This document shows positions 1 through 8,431 of a stretch of DNA of 64,000 nt, piece by piece. This DNA is from Burkholderia anthina (GTDB taxonomy: Bacteria; Pseudomonadota; Gammaproteobacteria; Burkholderiales; Burkholderiaceae). The notes below the pieces were generated by a model. It was not told the origin of the DNA. It worked only from the letters and a program-made list of their open reading frames with translations, and did no database searches. The DNA is taken from assembly GCF_001547525.1 (NCBI RefSeq), contig NZ_LNJP01000003.1, positions 806,001 through 870,000 on the forward strand, given 5' to 3'. A program made the translations under genes and the position numbers. Position 1 is the first letter of the stretch. Every line of letters begins with the position of its first letter.

Positions 1-447
1 GCCGGCCCCGATCTCGACAACGGGCGGCACAGCTTTCTCGTCGTCGTGCATCGCGCAGTGGACACGCGCGAGCAGCCGTCGCCGCGCCCGCTGCTGATCT
101 ACGAGGAACAGGCCGATCACACGTACCGGCTCGCCGCCCGCAACGACCAGGTCGTGCTGCGCGCGAACGAAGGCGGCCAGTGCGACCCGTTTGATCCCGA
201 CGATGCGGCCGGCAACGGCTTGTCGGTGAAGGGCCGCTATTTCACCGTGCAGAACGCCGTCGCGTGCGGGCAGCACTGGACCGACTACATCACGTTCCGC
301 TACGACCCGCGCACGCACGGCTGGCTGTTTTCGAACCGGATCGTCACCGAATCGTTTCCGCTCGACGACCAGCCCGACCACGTCACCGTCACGCGCGCCG
401 ACGCGCACCGGCCGGTGTCGTTCGGGCACTGGCAGCGCAAGGACTAG
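1..447 (+). CDS. Hypothetical protein, 3' part only
   Basis: The reading frame is already open at base 1 and runs 148 codons to a TAG stop, so the true start lies upstream of the window. An in-frame GTG at 46 exists but has no obvious ribosome binding site and open codons precede it. The visible part is hydrophilic and rich in Asp, His and aromatic residues, with two cysteines, which resembles a soluble exported or cytosolic protein. I do not recognise the family. It is separated from the next gene by 179 bases in which I see nothing but the binding site of that gene. Confidence 0.6.
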   Translation, partial: AGPDLDNGRHSFLVVVHRAVDTREQPSPRPLLIYEEQADHTYRLAARNDQVVLRANEGGQCDPFDPDDAAGNGLSVKGRYFTVQNAVACGQHWTDYITFRYDPRTHGWLFSNRIVTESFPLDDQPDHVTVTRADAHRPVSFGHWQRKD

Positions 448-626
448 ACGCCGCACGCCGCACCACCCGCGGCGGCGCCGTTTTTCAATACGGCGCGTCG
501 CCCGCCCGACGCTCGCGACACCGGGCCAACAGGTCTACCATAGGCGCTCGTCGCCCGCGCGACCGCCGGCACGGCATGCGGCTTGCGCCTGCCCCTTTCC
601 CCGTTGTCCCCGCCCAGGAGGACGTC

Positions 627-2006
627 ATGACGCAACACTTCGATGCGATCGTCATCGGCACCGGCCAGGCCGGGCCGCCGCTCGCCGCGCGGCTCGCAGG
701 CGCCGGCATGAAAGTCGCGATCGTCGAGCGCGGCCGCTTCGGCGGCACCTGCGTAAATACCGGCTGCATCCCCACCAAGACGCTGATCGCGAGCGCATAC
801 GCCGCGCAGCTCGCCCGACGCGCCAGCGAATACGGCGTGTCGATTGGCGGCCCCGTCACCGTCGACATGAAAGCCGTGAAGGCGCGCAAGGACCAGATCT
901 CGGGCCGCTCGAACCACGGCGTCGAGCAATGGGTGCGCGGCCTCGACAACACGACCGTCTTTCAGGGTCACGCCCGCTTCGAACGCGCGAACGCGGTGCG
1001 CGTGGGCGATGACGTGCTCGAAGCCGAACGCATCTTCATCAACGTCGGCGGACGCGCGCAGGTGCCCGCGATGCCGGGCCTCGACTCGGTGCCGTACCTG
1101 ACCAACTCGACGATGATGGACGTCGACTTCCTGCCCGACCATCTCGTGATCGTCGGCGGCAGCTACGTCGGGCTCGAATTCGGCCAGATGTACCGCCGCT
1201 TCGGCTCGAAGGTCACGATCGTCGAGAAGGGCCCGCGCCTGATCCGCCGCGAGGACGAAGACGTGTCGCAGGCCGTGCGCGAGATCCTCGAAAAAGAAGG
1301 GATCGACGTGCAGCTCGACGCGAATTGCCTGAGCGCGCGCCGCGACGGCGACGGCATCGTGATCGGCCTCGACTGCGCGGGCGGCGGCCGCGAGGTGGCG
1401 GGCTCGCACCTGCTGCTCGCGGTCGGGCGCGTGCCGAACACCGACGATCTCGGGCTCGACCGCGCGGGCGTCGTCACCGACGCGCGCGGCTACATCACCG
1501 TCGACGACCAGTTGCGCACCAACGTGCCCGGCATCTGGGCGCTCGGCGACTGCAACGGGCGCGGCGCGTTCACGCACACCGCGTACAACGACTACGAGAT
1601 CGTCGCGGCCAACCTGCTCGACGACGATCCGCGCAAGGTGTCCGACCGCATCATGGCCTACGCGATGTACATCGATCCGCCGCTCGGCCGCGTCGGCATG
1701 ACGCTCGCGGAAGCGAAGCAGACGGGCCGCCGGCTGCTGGTCGGCACGCGCCCGATGACGCGCGTCGGCCGGGCGGTCGAGAAAGGCGAAAGCCAGGGCT
1801 TCATGAAGGTGATCGTCGACGCGGATAGCCACGCGATCCTCGGCGCGTCGATCCTCGGCGTGACCGGCGACGAAGTCGTGCACGGGATGCTCGACGTGAT
1901 GACCGCCGGCGCGCCGTACACGACGATCAGCCGCGCGATGCATATCCACCCGACCGTATCGGAGCTGGTGCCGACGCTGCTGCAGGATCTGCATCCGGTC
2001 GAATGA
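627..2006 (+). CDS. FAD-dependent pyridine nucleotide-disulphide oxidoreductase, mercuric-reductase-like
   Basis: A class I flavin disulphide reductase of 459 residues. The N-terminal FAD-binding loop GTGQAG is at residues 11-16 and the redox-active CVNTGC motif at 42-47 (Cys42 and Cys47). A second Rossmann fold for NAD(P)H follows near residue 180 (VGGSYVGLEFG). The C-terminal dimerisation domain ends with HIHPTVSE, which supplies the active-site base of the family. It lacks the extra C-terminal cysteine pair and the N-terminal metal domain of true MerA, and no mer genes are nearby, so mercury reduction is not implied. The substrate is unknown. The start is fixed by AGGAGG at 616-621. Confidence 0.9.
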   Translation: MTQHFDAIVIGTGQAGPPLAARLAGAGMKVAIVERGRFGGTCVNTGCIPTKTLIASAYAAQLARRASEYGVSIGGPVTVDMKAVKARKDQISGRSNHGVEQWVRGLDNTTVFQGHARFERANAVRVGDDVLEAERIFINVGGRAQVPAMPGLDSVPYLTNSTMMDVDFLPDHLVIVGGSYVGLEFGQMYRRFGSKVTIVEKGPRLIRREDEDVSQAVREILEKEGIDVQLDANCLSARRDGDGIVIGLDCAGGGREVAGSHLLLAVGRVPNTDDLGLDRAGVVTDARGYITVDDQLRTNVPGIWALGDCNGRGAFTHTAYNDYEIVAANLLDDDPRKVSDRIMAYAMYIDPPLGRVGMTLAEAKQTGRRLLVGTRPMTRVGRAVEKGESQGFMKVIVDADSHAILGASILGVTGDEVVHGMLDVMTAGAPYTTISRAMHIHPTVSELVPTLLQDLHPVE

Positions 2007-2086
2007 CGCACGGCAGGCGGGCGGCCGCGACGTACGCGTGTTCGTCACGGCCCGAGCCGCGCATGATGCGCGGCGCCCGCCGCTCG

Positions 2087-2980
2087 TCAGCTTCCGAAAT
2101 ATGCCGGCCGGTCGATGTCGGCCAGCAGCCCCGGCTGCGTCGGCGCCCAACCGAGCGACGCCCGCGTGCGCTCGCTCGTTGCGGGCGCATCCATCCCCGC
2201 GAACATCGCGAACCAGCCGAAGTGCTCACCGGCTTCCGCCGCCGACTTCGCGACGACCGGCACGTTCAGCCGGCGGCCGATCACCTCCGCGATTTCGCGA
2301 AACGGCACGCCCGTATCGTCGACCGCGTGATAGCGCGCGCCGGCCGCGCCGCGCTCGATCGCGAGCCGGTACACGCGCGCCGCGTCGAGCCGGTGCACGG
2401 CGGGCCAGCGGTTCGCGCCGTCGCCGATGTACGCCGCCACCCCTTTCTCCCGCGCGAACGCAATCAGGCGCGGCACGAACGCGTGATCGCCGTCGCCGTG
2501 CACGGACGGCGGCAGGCGGACGACCGACGCATGCACGCCGCGCGCTTCGAGCGCGACCGCGCTCGCTTCGGACGCACGCGGATAATTCGCCGACACCGGC
2601 ACATGCGGATCGTCCTCCGTCGCCGCGCGGCCGGGCGCGACGAGCGCGAGGCCCGACGTGACGATCAGCGGCCGCGCCGAGCCGGCGAGCGCCGCGCCGA
2701 TCGTCTCGATCGCGCGGCGGTCGAGTTCGCAGTTCTGCGCGAAGCGCGAGAAGTCGTGATTGAATCCCGTGTGGATCACCGCGTCGGCGGCGTCGGCGCC
2801 GCGCGTCAGGCTGTCGAGATCCTCGAGCGACCCGCGATGGACGCCGGCACCGGCCGCGGCAACCGATGCCGCCGCTGCATCCGACCGCGCGAGCCCGAGC
2901 ACCGAGTGCCCGGCGGCCAAGAGTTCGGCGACGACGGCCGAGCCGACGAATCCCGACGCTCCCGTAACAAAGACACGCAT
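2087..2980 (-). CDS. NAD-dependent epimerase/dehydratase (extended SDR)
   Basis: A 297-residue atypical or extended short-chain dehydrogenase, the group often annotated as SDR family oxidoreductase or NAD-dependent epimerase. The nucleotide-binding motif GASGFVG sits at residues 7-13 and the protein starts MRVFVTG, the normal beginning of the fold. The longer upstream frame is not used because GGAGG lies just before this ATG on the minus strand. It is transcribed divergently from an XRE-type regulator with a perfect 14-bp palindrome in the shared 95-bp gap, so the neighbour probably controls it. The substrate cannot be read from the sequence. Confidence 0.88.
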   Translation of the reverse strand: MRVFVTGASGFVGSAVVAELLAAGHSVLGLARSDAAAASVAAAGAGVHRGSLEDLDSLTRGADAADAVIHTGFNHDFSRFAQNCELDRRAIETIGAALAGSARPLIVTSGLALVAPGRAATEDDPHVPVSANYPRASEASAVALEARGVHASVVRLPPSVHGDGDHAFVPRLIAFAREKGVAAYIGDGANRWPAVHRLDAARVYRLAIERGAAGARYHAVDDTGVPFREIAEVIGRRLNVPVVAKSAAEAGEHFGWFAMFAGMDAPATSERTRASLGWAPTQPGLLADIDRPAYFGS

Positions 2981-3048
2981 GTTCAGCACCTCCGGATGAA
3001 ATGGAGGCTTACTATCTGCCGAGCGCCGCTCGCGGTGAAGCCGTGACG

Positions 3049-3062
3049 GTTTACCGGTAAAC
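3049..3062. promoter_or_regulatory. Perfect 14-bp palindrome, probable operator
   Basis: GTTTACCGGTAAAC is its own reverse complement. It lies 13 bases before the start of the XRE-type regulator and 68 bases from the divergent SDR start. A symmetrical site in this position suits a dimeric helix-turn-helix repressor, most likely the product of the adjacent gene. Binding is inferred. Confidence 0.6.
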
Positions 3063-3075
3063 GAACTAACAGGAT

Positions 3076-3933
3076 ATGGCTGACGCCCCCGACAACCTGC
3101 TCGGCGCGTACCTGCGGGACCGCCGCGAGAAACTCGACCCGGCCGCGCTCGGGCTGCCGCCCACACGCCGCCGCACGCCGGGCCTGCGGCGCGAGGAAGT
3201 CGCGCAGCGCGCGCACGTGAGCGCCGCGTGGTACACGTGGCTCGAACAGGGGCGCGGCGGCGCGCCGTCGGCCGACGTGCTCGACCGGCTCGCCCGCGCG
3301 CTGATGCTCAACGACGCCGAACGCGAACACCTGTTCCTGCTCGGCGTCGGCCATCCGCCCGAGGTGCGTTATCACGCACCGGCCAGCGTGACGCCGCGGC
3401 TGCAACGCGTGCTCGATTCGCTCGACGCGAGCCCCGCGATCATCCGCACCGCGACGTGGGACGTCGTCGCATGGAACGACGCCGCGGCCGCGACGCTGAC
3501 CGACTATGCGACGCTGCCGCCGGCCGCGCGCAACATCCTGCGGCTGATCTTCGTCGATGCGCGCGTGCGCGATGCGCAGCCGAACTGGGAGCGCGTCGCG
3601 CGGTTCGCGGTCGGCGCGTTTCGTGCGGACGTCGCGCGCAGCGGCGCGACGCGGGCCGTGCAGGCGTTCGTCGACGAGATGCGCGCGACCAGCGCCGAAT
3701 TCGACACGATGTGGCGCGACCACGATATCCGAACGCACGACGAAGGCACGAAGGAGATCCGCCATCCGGAAGTCGGCCGGATCGCGCTCGACTATTCGGC
3801 GTTCTCGGTCACCGGCAGCCCGGACCTGAGCCTCGTGACCTTCACGCCGGTGACGCCGGCCGACCGCGAGCGGATCCGGGAACTCGTCGCGGCCCGCGAG
3901 CGGGCCCGCGCGGCACAGGCGCCGGCTGCGTGA
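3076..3933 (+). CDS. XRE-family regulator with MmyB-like ligand-binding domain
   Basis: A 285-residue protein. Residues 1-80 form a Cro/C1-type helix-turn-helix of the kind seen in the MmyB family, with the family signature LGAYLRDRRE followed by RRRTPGLRREEVA and WYTWLEQGR. The rest matches the PAS-like MmyB ligand-binding domain, known to bind fatty-acid-like ligands in homologues. These regulators are usually divergent from an SDR-type gene, exactly as here, and commonly repress it. The start is an ATG 13 bases after the palindrome, so the operator would overlap its own promoter region. Confidence 0.92.
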   Translation: MADAPDNLLGAYLRDRREKLDPAALGLPPTRRRTPGLRREEVAQRAHVSAAWYTWLEQGRGGAPSADVLDRLARALMLNDAEREHLFLLGVGHPPEVRYHAPASVTPRLQRVLDSLDASPAIIRTATWDVVAWNDAAAATLTDYATLPPAARNILRLIFVDARVRDAQPNWERVARFAVGAFRADVARSGATRAVQAFVDEMRATSAEFDTMWRDHDIRTHDEGTKEIRHPEVGRIALDYSAFSVTGSPDLSLVTFTPVTPADRERIRELVAARERARAAQAPAA

Positions 3934-4043
3934 CCACGCATGGCCTTCTCGCGAGCCTGGTTCGGGACGGCATGGTTCGACGGATCGCGCAGCAGTCCTT
4001 CGCGTTCGATATCCGCGATTGAAAAACGCAGGCGGAAAATGCA

Positions 4044-4077
4044 AAGAGGCGTCGCGCACGAATGCGCGACGCCTCTT
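4044..4077. terminator. Bidirectional hairpin terminator
   Basis: A perfect 15-bp stem (4044-4058 with 4063-4077) closed by the 4-base loop CGAA. It sits between the convergent stops of the XRE regulator (3933) and the zinc-ribbon-like gene (4101). Short T-rich stretches follow on both strands (TTGTTCATT on plus, TTTGCATTTT on minus), which suits termination in both directions. Confidence 0.8.
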
Positions 4078-4100
4078 GTTCATTCACGGAAAAATGCCGA

Positions 4101-4484
4101 TTACGCGGCGCGCTGCAGCAGGTCCGTGGCGAACGACTTCGCATGCGCGACGGCTTCCTGCGCGTCGCGGAATACGCCGAGCTCGTCCCAGTGCTCTTCG
4201 GCCGCGTACGTGCCCTTCACGGCGAGCGCCCGCTGGACGCTCAACTGCGCCGCGTAGCGGCCGTCGTCCAGCGGCCGTGCCGTCGCGACGACCTTGTGCG
4301 GCGGGCTCGCCCGTTCCGGCTGAACCAGTTCGACAGGACCGCTGGCCGTGCCAATATTCATCAACTCGTTTCGGGTGTTGCAGTCGGGGCAGTAGAAGCA
4401 CCAGCCCGCGCCCTCCTGATGGTGCCTGACCTGCCCGCGAGCCAGCACGGCACGACATTCGACGTTTTCGCAGATGAACGGCAT
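4101..4484 (-). CDS. Small conserved hypothetical protein with zinc-ribbon-like cysteines
   Basis: A 127-residue protein I cannot name. Its N-terminal third carries cysteines at 5, 10, 29, 32 and 35, with CFYCPDC resembling one knuckle of a treble-clef or zinc ribbon. The remainder is a soluble alpha/beta domain. The start is supported by CGGAGA just upstream of the ATG. Upstream lies a perfect palindrome at 4521-4536 within a likely extended -10 promoter. It is the sole gene of its transcription unit and faces a strong terminator. Nucleic-acid or metal binding is possible but unproven. Confidence 0.65.
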   Translation of the reverse strand: MPFICENVECRAVLARGQVRHHQEGAGWCFYCPDCNTRNELMNIGTASGPVELVQPERASPPHKVVATARPLDDGRYAAQLSVQRALAVKGTYAAEEHWDELGVFRDAQEAVAHAKSFATDLLQRAA

Positions 4485-4861
4485 CGCAGTCTCCGGAGTT
4501 GTTTGACGGAAATCCTAGCATGACCGCCGGCGGTCAACCATCGGCATCCGCATGATGGCCGCGGCGGCGGTTTCGGTTCGTGACGGAGGCTCGACCGGGC
4601 GGGCGTCGCCGTCTTTCGCTGCGCTGCAATACCGGCGCTTTTTCCCGGATCGGGACGCCCGCTGCGCGAGATCAACCGGCATTCACCTATCGTCGCTGTT
4701 CGTTGCTTCCTTGTCGGCATCGCATCCGCGCGGCGCAAACCCATACAGTCGATCGATGAAGACGTAAAGGACGCTTTTCCCTCGTTTCAAGCCAAATGAC
4801 ATGATTCGAGGGTTCCCCCGTAAAATTCGCCATTCCGGCGTTATCGACTCATTGGTTCGTC
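4485..4861. other. Intergenic region between divergent genes
   Basis: No convincing gene. The short frames here are GC-driven, lack ribosome binding sites and have low-complexity translations. The left part holds the promoter and palindrome of the zinc-ribbon-like gene. The right part (about 4740-4860) is less GC-rich and probably contains the promoter of the GlxA-type regulator, but no clean -35/-10 pair stands out. Confidence 0.6.
4521..4536. promoter_or_regulatory. Perfect 16-bp palindrome with extended -10 promoter
   Basis: TGACCGCCGGCGGTCA is fully self-complementary. Read on the minus strand it overlaps a TTGACC element and is followed by TGCTAGGAT, an extended -10 pattern, about 30 bases before the start codon at 4484. 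This arrangement suits a repressor site over the promoter of the zinc-ribbon-like gene. Its protein partner is unknown. Confidence 0.5.
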
Positions 4862-5809
4862 ATGCATCGAATTGGATTTTTCGTCTGCCGCGGCTACGAC
4901 GCGCTCGATCTTGGCGGGCCGCTATCGGCCTTCAATCAGGTGGCCACGGCCGCCGGCCGCACGCCATACGATCTTCACGTCATCTCGCCATTCGGTGGCC
5001 CGATTCCCGGCAATACCGGCGTTTCGATCGACACGAAGCCGATCGGACGGCGCGCATTCGACACCGTCGTGTTCGTCGGCGGCGATATCGCGCCGATGCA
5101 GACGTCGGAGAATATCGTCGCGGCCAGCAAGCTGGCCACCAGGGCGTCGCGAGTGGCAAGCGTGTGTACCGGCGCATTCCTGCTTGCGGAAACCGGTTCG
5201 CTGGACGGATTGAGAGCGGCGACGCACTGGCGATACGCCGCGCAATTGCAGTCGCGCTTTCCTCGCACACGGGTCGACGGCGACAGCATCTATGTCGTCG
5301 ACGGCCGCGTCTGGACGTCGGCGGGCATCGCGTCCGGCATCGACCTCGCGCTCGGCATGATCGAACGGGACATGAGCGCGGAGATCGCGCGCGAGGTGTC
5401 GCGGCTGCTGGTCGTTCCGTATCGGCGGCCCGGCGGGCAGTCGCAATTCTCCGCGATGTCGCAGATGGAGCCGGAATCGGATCGCATCCGTATCGCACTG
5501 AATTTCGCTCGCGAACATCTGGCCGAAGCATTGCCGGTCGAACGGCTCGCCGATGCGGCGAGCTTGAGCGTGCGACAGTTCGGGCGCGCCTTTCGCCGTG
5601 AAACCGGGGAAACGCCCGCGAGGGCGGTCGAGCGTCTACGAGTAGAAGCGGCAAGGCTGCGCCTGCAGAGCGGCAGCGAACCGATCGAACAGATCGCGCT
5701 GGCGGTGGGATTCACCGATCCGGAACGGATGCGCCGAGCCTTCATCAAGCTGCTCGGGCACCCGCCGCAAGCGGTTCGACGCGAGAGCAGGTCGAACGCC
5801 GCGCGCTGA
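4862..5809 (+). CDS. GlxA-type transcriptional regulator (DJ-1/PfpI plus AraC HTH)
   Basis: A 315-residue regulator. Residues 1 to about 180 form a DJ-1/PfpI-like domain with the nucleophile-elbow motif SVCTGAFLLA (Cys102). Residues from about 205 to the end form an AraC/XylS DNA-binding domain with the two helix-turn-helix units and the closing motif VGFTDPERMRRAF. Homologues (GlxA, ArgR, CdhR) respond to small amines or amino acid derivatives. It lies convergent to a minus-strand set that includes a Tat-exported protein built on the same DJ-1 fold, so a regulatory link is plausible. It is followed by 104 bases with no gene. Confidence 0.92.
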   Translation: MHRIGFFVCRGYDALDLGGPLSAFNQVATAAGRTPYDLHVISPFGGPIPGNTGVSIDTKPIGRRAFDTVVFVGGDIAPMQTSENIVAASKLATRASRVASVCTGAFLLAETGSLDGLRAATHWRYAAQLQSRFPRTRVDGDSIYVVDGRVWTSAGIASGIDLALGMIERDMSAEIAREVSRLLVVPYRRPGGQSQFSAMSQMEPESDRIRIALNFAREHLAEALPVERLADAASLSVRQFGRAFRRETGETPARAVERLRVEAARLRLQSGSEPIEQIALAVGFTDPERMRRAFIKLLGHPPQAVRRESRSNAAR

Positions 5810-5913
5810 TCGGCCGCCTGCCGCTCAGCGCGCGGCCGGGTCGACGTCTCGCCAATGGGTGATTGGTGCGTGGGTACCCAACACGCCATTTCGCCGGACG
5901 TCGATAGTCGCCG

Positions 5914-6387
5914 TCAATCCTTGACGGGCGGGTAAGCGTTCCACATGTCGCGATGCAGCTTCCACGTGCCGCCCTGCTTCAGGAACACGAGCGTCTGCTT
6001 CGCACGGATCTTCAGCACTCCGTCATGATTGCGAACCTCCACATCCGATACCTCCGTCACGGCCCGGTCGTTACCGTAGAACTCGTAGTTGTCGAACGAC
6101 ACGGTGCCGGGTTTCGATCCGGCATACCCGTTGGTGAAGTACTCGGTGATCGCGCGGCGCCCCGTGACCTTGTCGCCGCCCGGCGGCAAGAGCGCGCCGT
6201 CGTCGGTATAGAGACGGCCGATCGCGTCGTAATCCCCTCGCGCAAAGGCGTCCGCCCATCGCGCGTTTTCGGCCTTGATGGCCGCTTCGGGCAGGCGTTG
6301 CGCACCAGCGGCGACAGCCGGCGCCGCGAGTGCAAAAAAGGACGCGCACGCTGCAAGCACGGCAGTATAAAGACGAATCCGTAGCAT
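5914..6387 (-). CDS. Secreted NTF2-like protein (SgcJ/EcaC, DUF4440 type)
   Basis: A 157-residue protein with a clear Sec signal: positive residues, then a hydrophobic stretch at about 8-26 ending AVAAGA. The mature part has the cone-shaped NTF2/SnoaL fold pattern typical of DUF4440 proteins, with NARWADAFARGDYDAIGRLY and the closing WKLHRDMWN. These proteins are usually of unknown function. The start at 6387 keeps the signal peptide intact; the longer open frame upstream is a shadow. It is the last gene of a probable minus-strand set with the DJ-1-like protein and the SDR. Confidence 0.82.
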   Translation of the reverse strand: MLRIRLYTAVLAACASFFALAAPAVAAGAQRLPEAAIKAENARWADAFARGDYDAIGRLYTDDGALLPPGGDKVTGRRAITEYFTNGYAGSKPGTVSFDNYEFYGNDRAVTEVSDVEVRNHDGVLKIRAKQTLVFLKQGGTWKLHRDMWNAYPPVKD

Positions 6388-6455
6388 CGAATGATTTCCG
6401 AATCGGGTTTGAATTGAAAAAGCGGCAACGCTGCTCGCGGTGGCCGGCAAGCGTT

Positions 6456-7304
6456 TCAGCGCACGCCGGGAATGCGTGCGAGCCCCTTTGATGCACCGGG
6501 CAGCTTCTTGTCGACCATCGCGACGAGTTCGGGCCGCGCCTCTCCCGGATGACCGGCGTGGAACGGCGGATCGGGATCGTATTCGATCACGAGCTGCGTG
6601 TATTCGGCGGCCTGCTGGCCGCGCAGCTTCGCCGCCACGCGCAGCGCGAAGTCGATGCCCGCCGTCACGCCGCCGCCGCTCATGAAGCGGCCGTTGTCGT
6701 CTTCGACGAAGCGATCGCGAACGGGAATCGCACCATATTCGGCCAGCTTGTTGACGAATGCCCAATGGCAGGCGCTGCGCTTGCCCTGGAGCACGCCCGT
6801 CGCGGCGAGCACGAGCGAGCCGTTGCATACCGACGTCACGTGTTTGGCGCTCTCCGCCAGACGGCGGATCTGCGCCTGATACGCCGGCCGCATCGGCACC
6901 GACAAATTGGACCCGCCGGGCACGAGGATCACGTCGGTCCTGTCGATATCGGCCAGCCGTTCGGTCTTGCCGTACACGACGCCGAATTCGAGCGTCACGC
7001 TGCCGCCGTCGAGGCTCGCATAGCGCACGTTCGTATTCGGCAACCGGTGGAAGACCTCGCTGGGGCCCGCGAAGTCGAGCAGCGTGCCGCCGTCGTAATT
7101 GACGATCAGGATCTCGAGCGGCTCGTTCGGGGCGAGCAGCCCTGTGCTGCCCGCGGGCGCTGGCGTGGCGTGCCCGAGCAACGCGCCGCCGCCCAGCACG
7201 GCGCCGAGGGTGGCCGCACTGCCGAACTTCAGGACATCGCGGCGCGAACGGCCTGCCCGCGTGAGCGGCCCGGCGGACGCATGGTTGTCGCTACTGTCGG
7301 TCAA
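6456..7304 (-). CDS. Tat-exported DJ-1/PfpI family protein, isonitrile-hydratase-like
   Basis: A protein of 282 residues from a TTG start at 7304. I prefer this start because AAGGAG (7313-7318) lies 8 bases before it; a TTG at 7322 has no such site. The N-terminus carries a twin-arginine signal (SRRDVLKF, Arg21-Arg22) followed by an Ala/Gly-rich hydrophobic stretch. The mature part is a DJ-1/PfpI domain with the elbow SVCNGSLVLA (Cys160), closest in pattern to isonitrile hydratase and to the sensor domain of GlxA regulators. Export of this fold is unusual. It is followed 68 bases later by the secreted NTF2-like gene. Confidence 0.85.
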   Translation of the reverse strand: MTDSSDNHASAGPLTRAGRSRRDVLKFGSAATLGAVLGGGALLGHATPAPAGSTGLLAPNEPLEILIVNYDGGTLLDFAGPSEVFHRLPNTNVRYASLDGGSVTLEFGVVYGKTERLADIDRTDVILVPGGSNLSVPMRPAYQAQIRRLAESAKHVTSVCNGSLVLAATGVLQGKRSACHWAFVNKLAEYGAIPVRDRFVEDDNGRFMSGGGVTAGIDFALRVAAKLRGQQAAEYTQLVIEYDPDPPFHAGHPGEARPELVAMVDKKLPGASKGLARIPGVR

Positions 7305-7457
7305 GATGATTGCTCCTTGCAACTTCGGCCCATGAGCGCGCGCAACCGCGCCGGGCCGGATCGAAGAACCGCCGCGGCGAACGGCGCGGCGGACGTGAAA
7401 TCGGGATGAGGATGAGCCGGGGTGACATGCCGGGCCCGGCGAGCGCGAAGCGCGGGC

Positions 7458-8204
7458 TTAAAGCTGCGACGCACCGCCATCGACGACCAGCTCGGTACCG
7501 ACGACGTACGAGGATTCGTCGCTGGCGAGATAGAGCGCCGCGTACGCGATGTCGTCGGCCTTGCCCATGCGGCCCACCGGAATCGCATGCGCGAATTCGG
7601 CCTTGCGCTCGCGTACCCATTCGTCGGGTTTGCCCCACCTGGAGAGCAGCGGCGTATCGATCGGGCCGGGTGCGATCGCGTTGAAACGGATTTTCCGGTC
7701 GAGAAATTCGTACGACCAGCTGCGGGCCAGCGAACGCACGGCGGCTTTTGCCGCCGCGGTCAACGAGATGCCGTGCTTGCCGGTCCGATCGACGAACGAG
7801 GTATTGAGGACCACCGACGAACCTTCGCGCAGGTACGGCAGCGCTGCTTGAAGCGTGAACACCACACCCTTGACGTTGACGTCCATGATGTCGTTGTAGA
7901 GCGTGTCGTCGATGTCGTTCACGGCGGACGGGAACGCCCAGCCCGCGTTGGCGAACACGACATCGAGGCCGCCGAACGTCTCGTCGGCCGCGGCGGCAAT
8001 CGCGCGCATGTCGTCCAGCGACCTGACGTCGCCCTTGAGCACGAGCGCATGCTCGCCGAGTTCGGCCTTCACGCGCTCGAATGCGGCCTCGTCGCGCCCC
8101 GTCACCGCGACGCGCGCACCTTCCGCCATGAACAGCTTCGCGGTGGCCAGACCGATGCCGCTGGTGCCGCCCGTGATCAACGCCGATATATTTTTGAGTC
8201 GCAT
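7458..8204 (-). CDS. SDR-family protein lacking the catalytic tyrosine
   Basis: A 248-residue classical short-chain dehydrogenase fold with the cofactor motif TGGTSGIG (residues 11-18), NAG (86-88), Ser136 and Lys153. The residue that should be the catalytic Tyr of YxxxK is Thr149 (TAAAK), read directly from ACC in the DNA. Without it the usual proton-relay chemistry should fail, so it may be inactive, use a different mechanism, or bind ligands. The start is fixed by AAGGAACGGAAG before the ATG at 8204. It is the first gene of the minus-strand set, 153 bases from the DJ-1-like gene. Confidence 0.88.
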   Translation of the reverse strand: MRLKNISALITGGTSGIGLATAKLFMAEGARVAVTGRDEAAFERVKAELGEHALVLKGDVRSLDDMRAIAAAADETFGGLDVVFANAGWAFPSAVNDIDDTLYNDIMDVNVKGVVFTLQAALPYLREGSSVVLNTSFVDRTGKHGISLTAAAKAAVRSLARSWSYEFLDRKIRFNAIAPGPIDTPLLSRWGKPDEWVRERKAEFAHAIPVGRMGKADDIAYAALYLASDESSYVVGTELVVDGGASQL

Positions 8205-8431
8205 CTTCCGTTCCTTTTCGTGTCGTGATTGACCAGGCCGGCTACGCGACACGCGATGGCGCTTGCGTGCGGGTTCCTGCTTGATCGTTCACGTGCAGTA
8301 TGGAACGTGAGGCGGATGGCTCAAAGGTCGTATAACCCTCGAAAAACGTCATTCGAGGCGTTCGATCCGCACCGGCGAACGGCATGGCGCCTGGGCCGAG
8401 CAAGCCGATGAAACGGCCACGCGCGACGCCG

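Noticed and set aside
627..2006. Assignment as mercuric reductase (merA)
   Set aside because: The general fold and CVNTGC fit, but the C-terminal cysteine pair and any mer neighbour are missing.
444..2150. Long minus-strand open frame of 568 codons opposite the disulphide reductase gene
   Set aside because: Arg/Ala/His-rich translation without domains; an effect of high third-position G+C on the opposite strand of a well-identified gene.
4552..4767. 71-codon plus-strand frame in the gap before the GlxA-type regulator
   Set aside because: No ribosome binding site, Arg/Ser-rich translation and no family resemblance.
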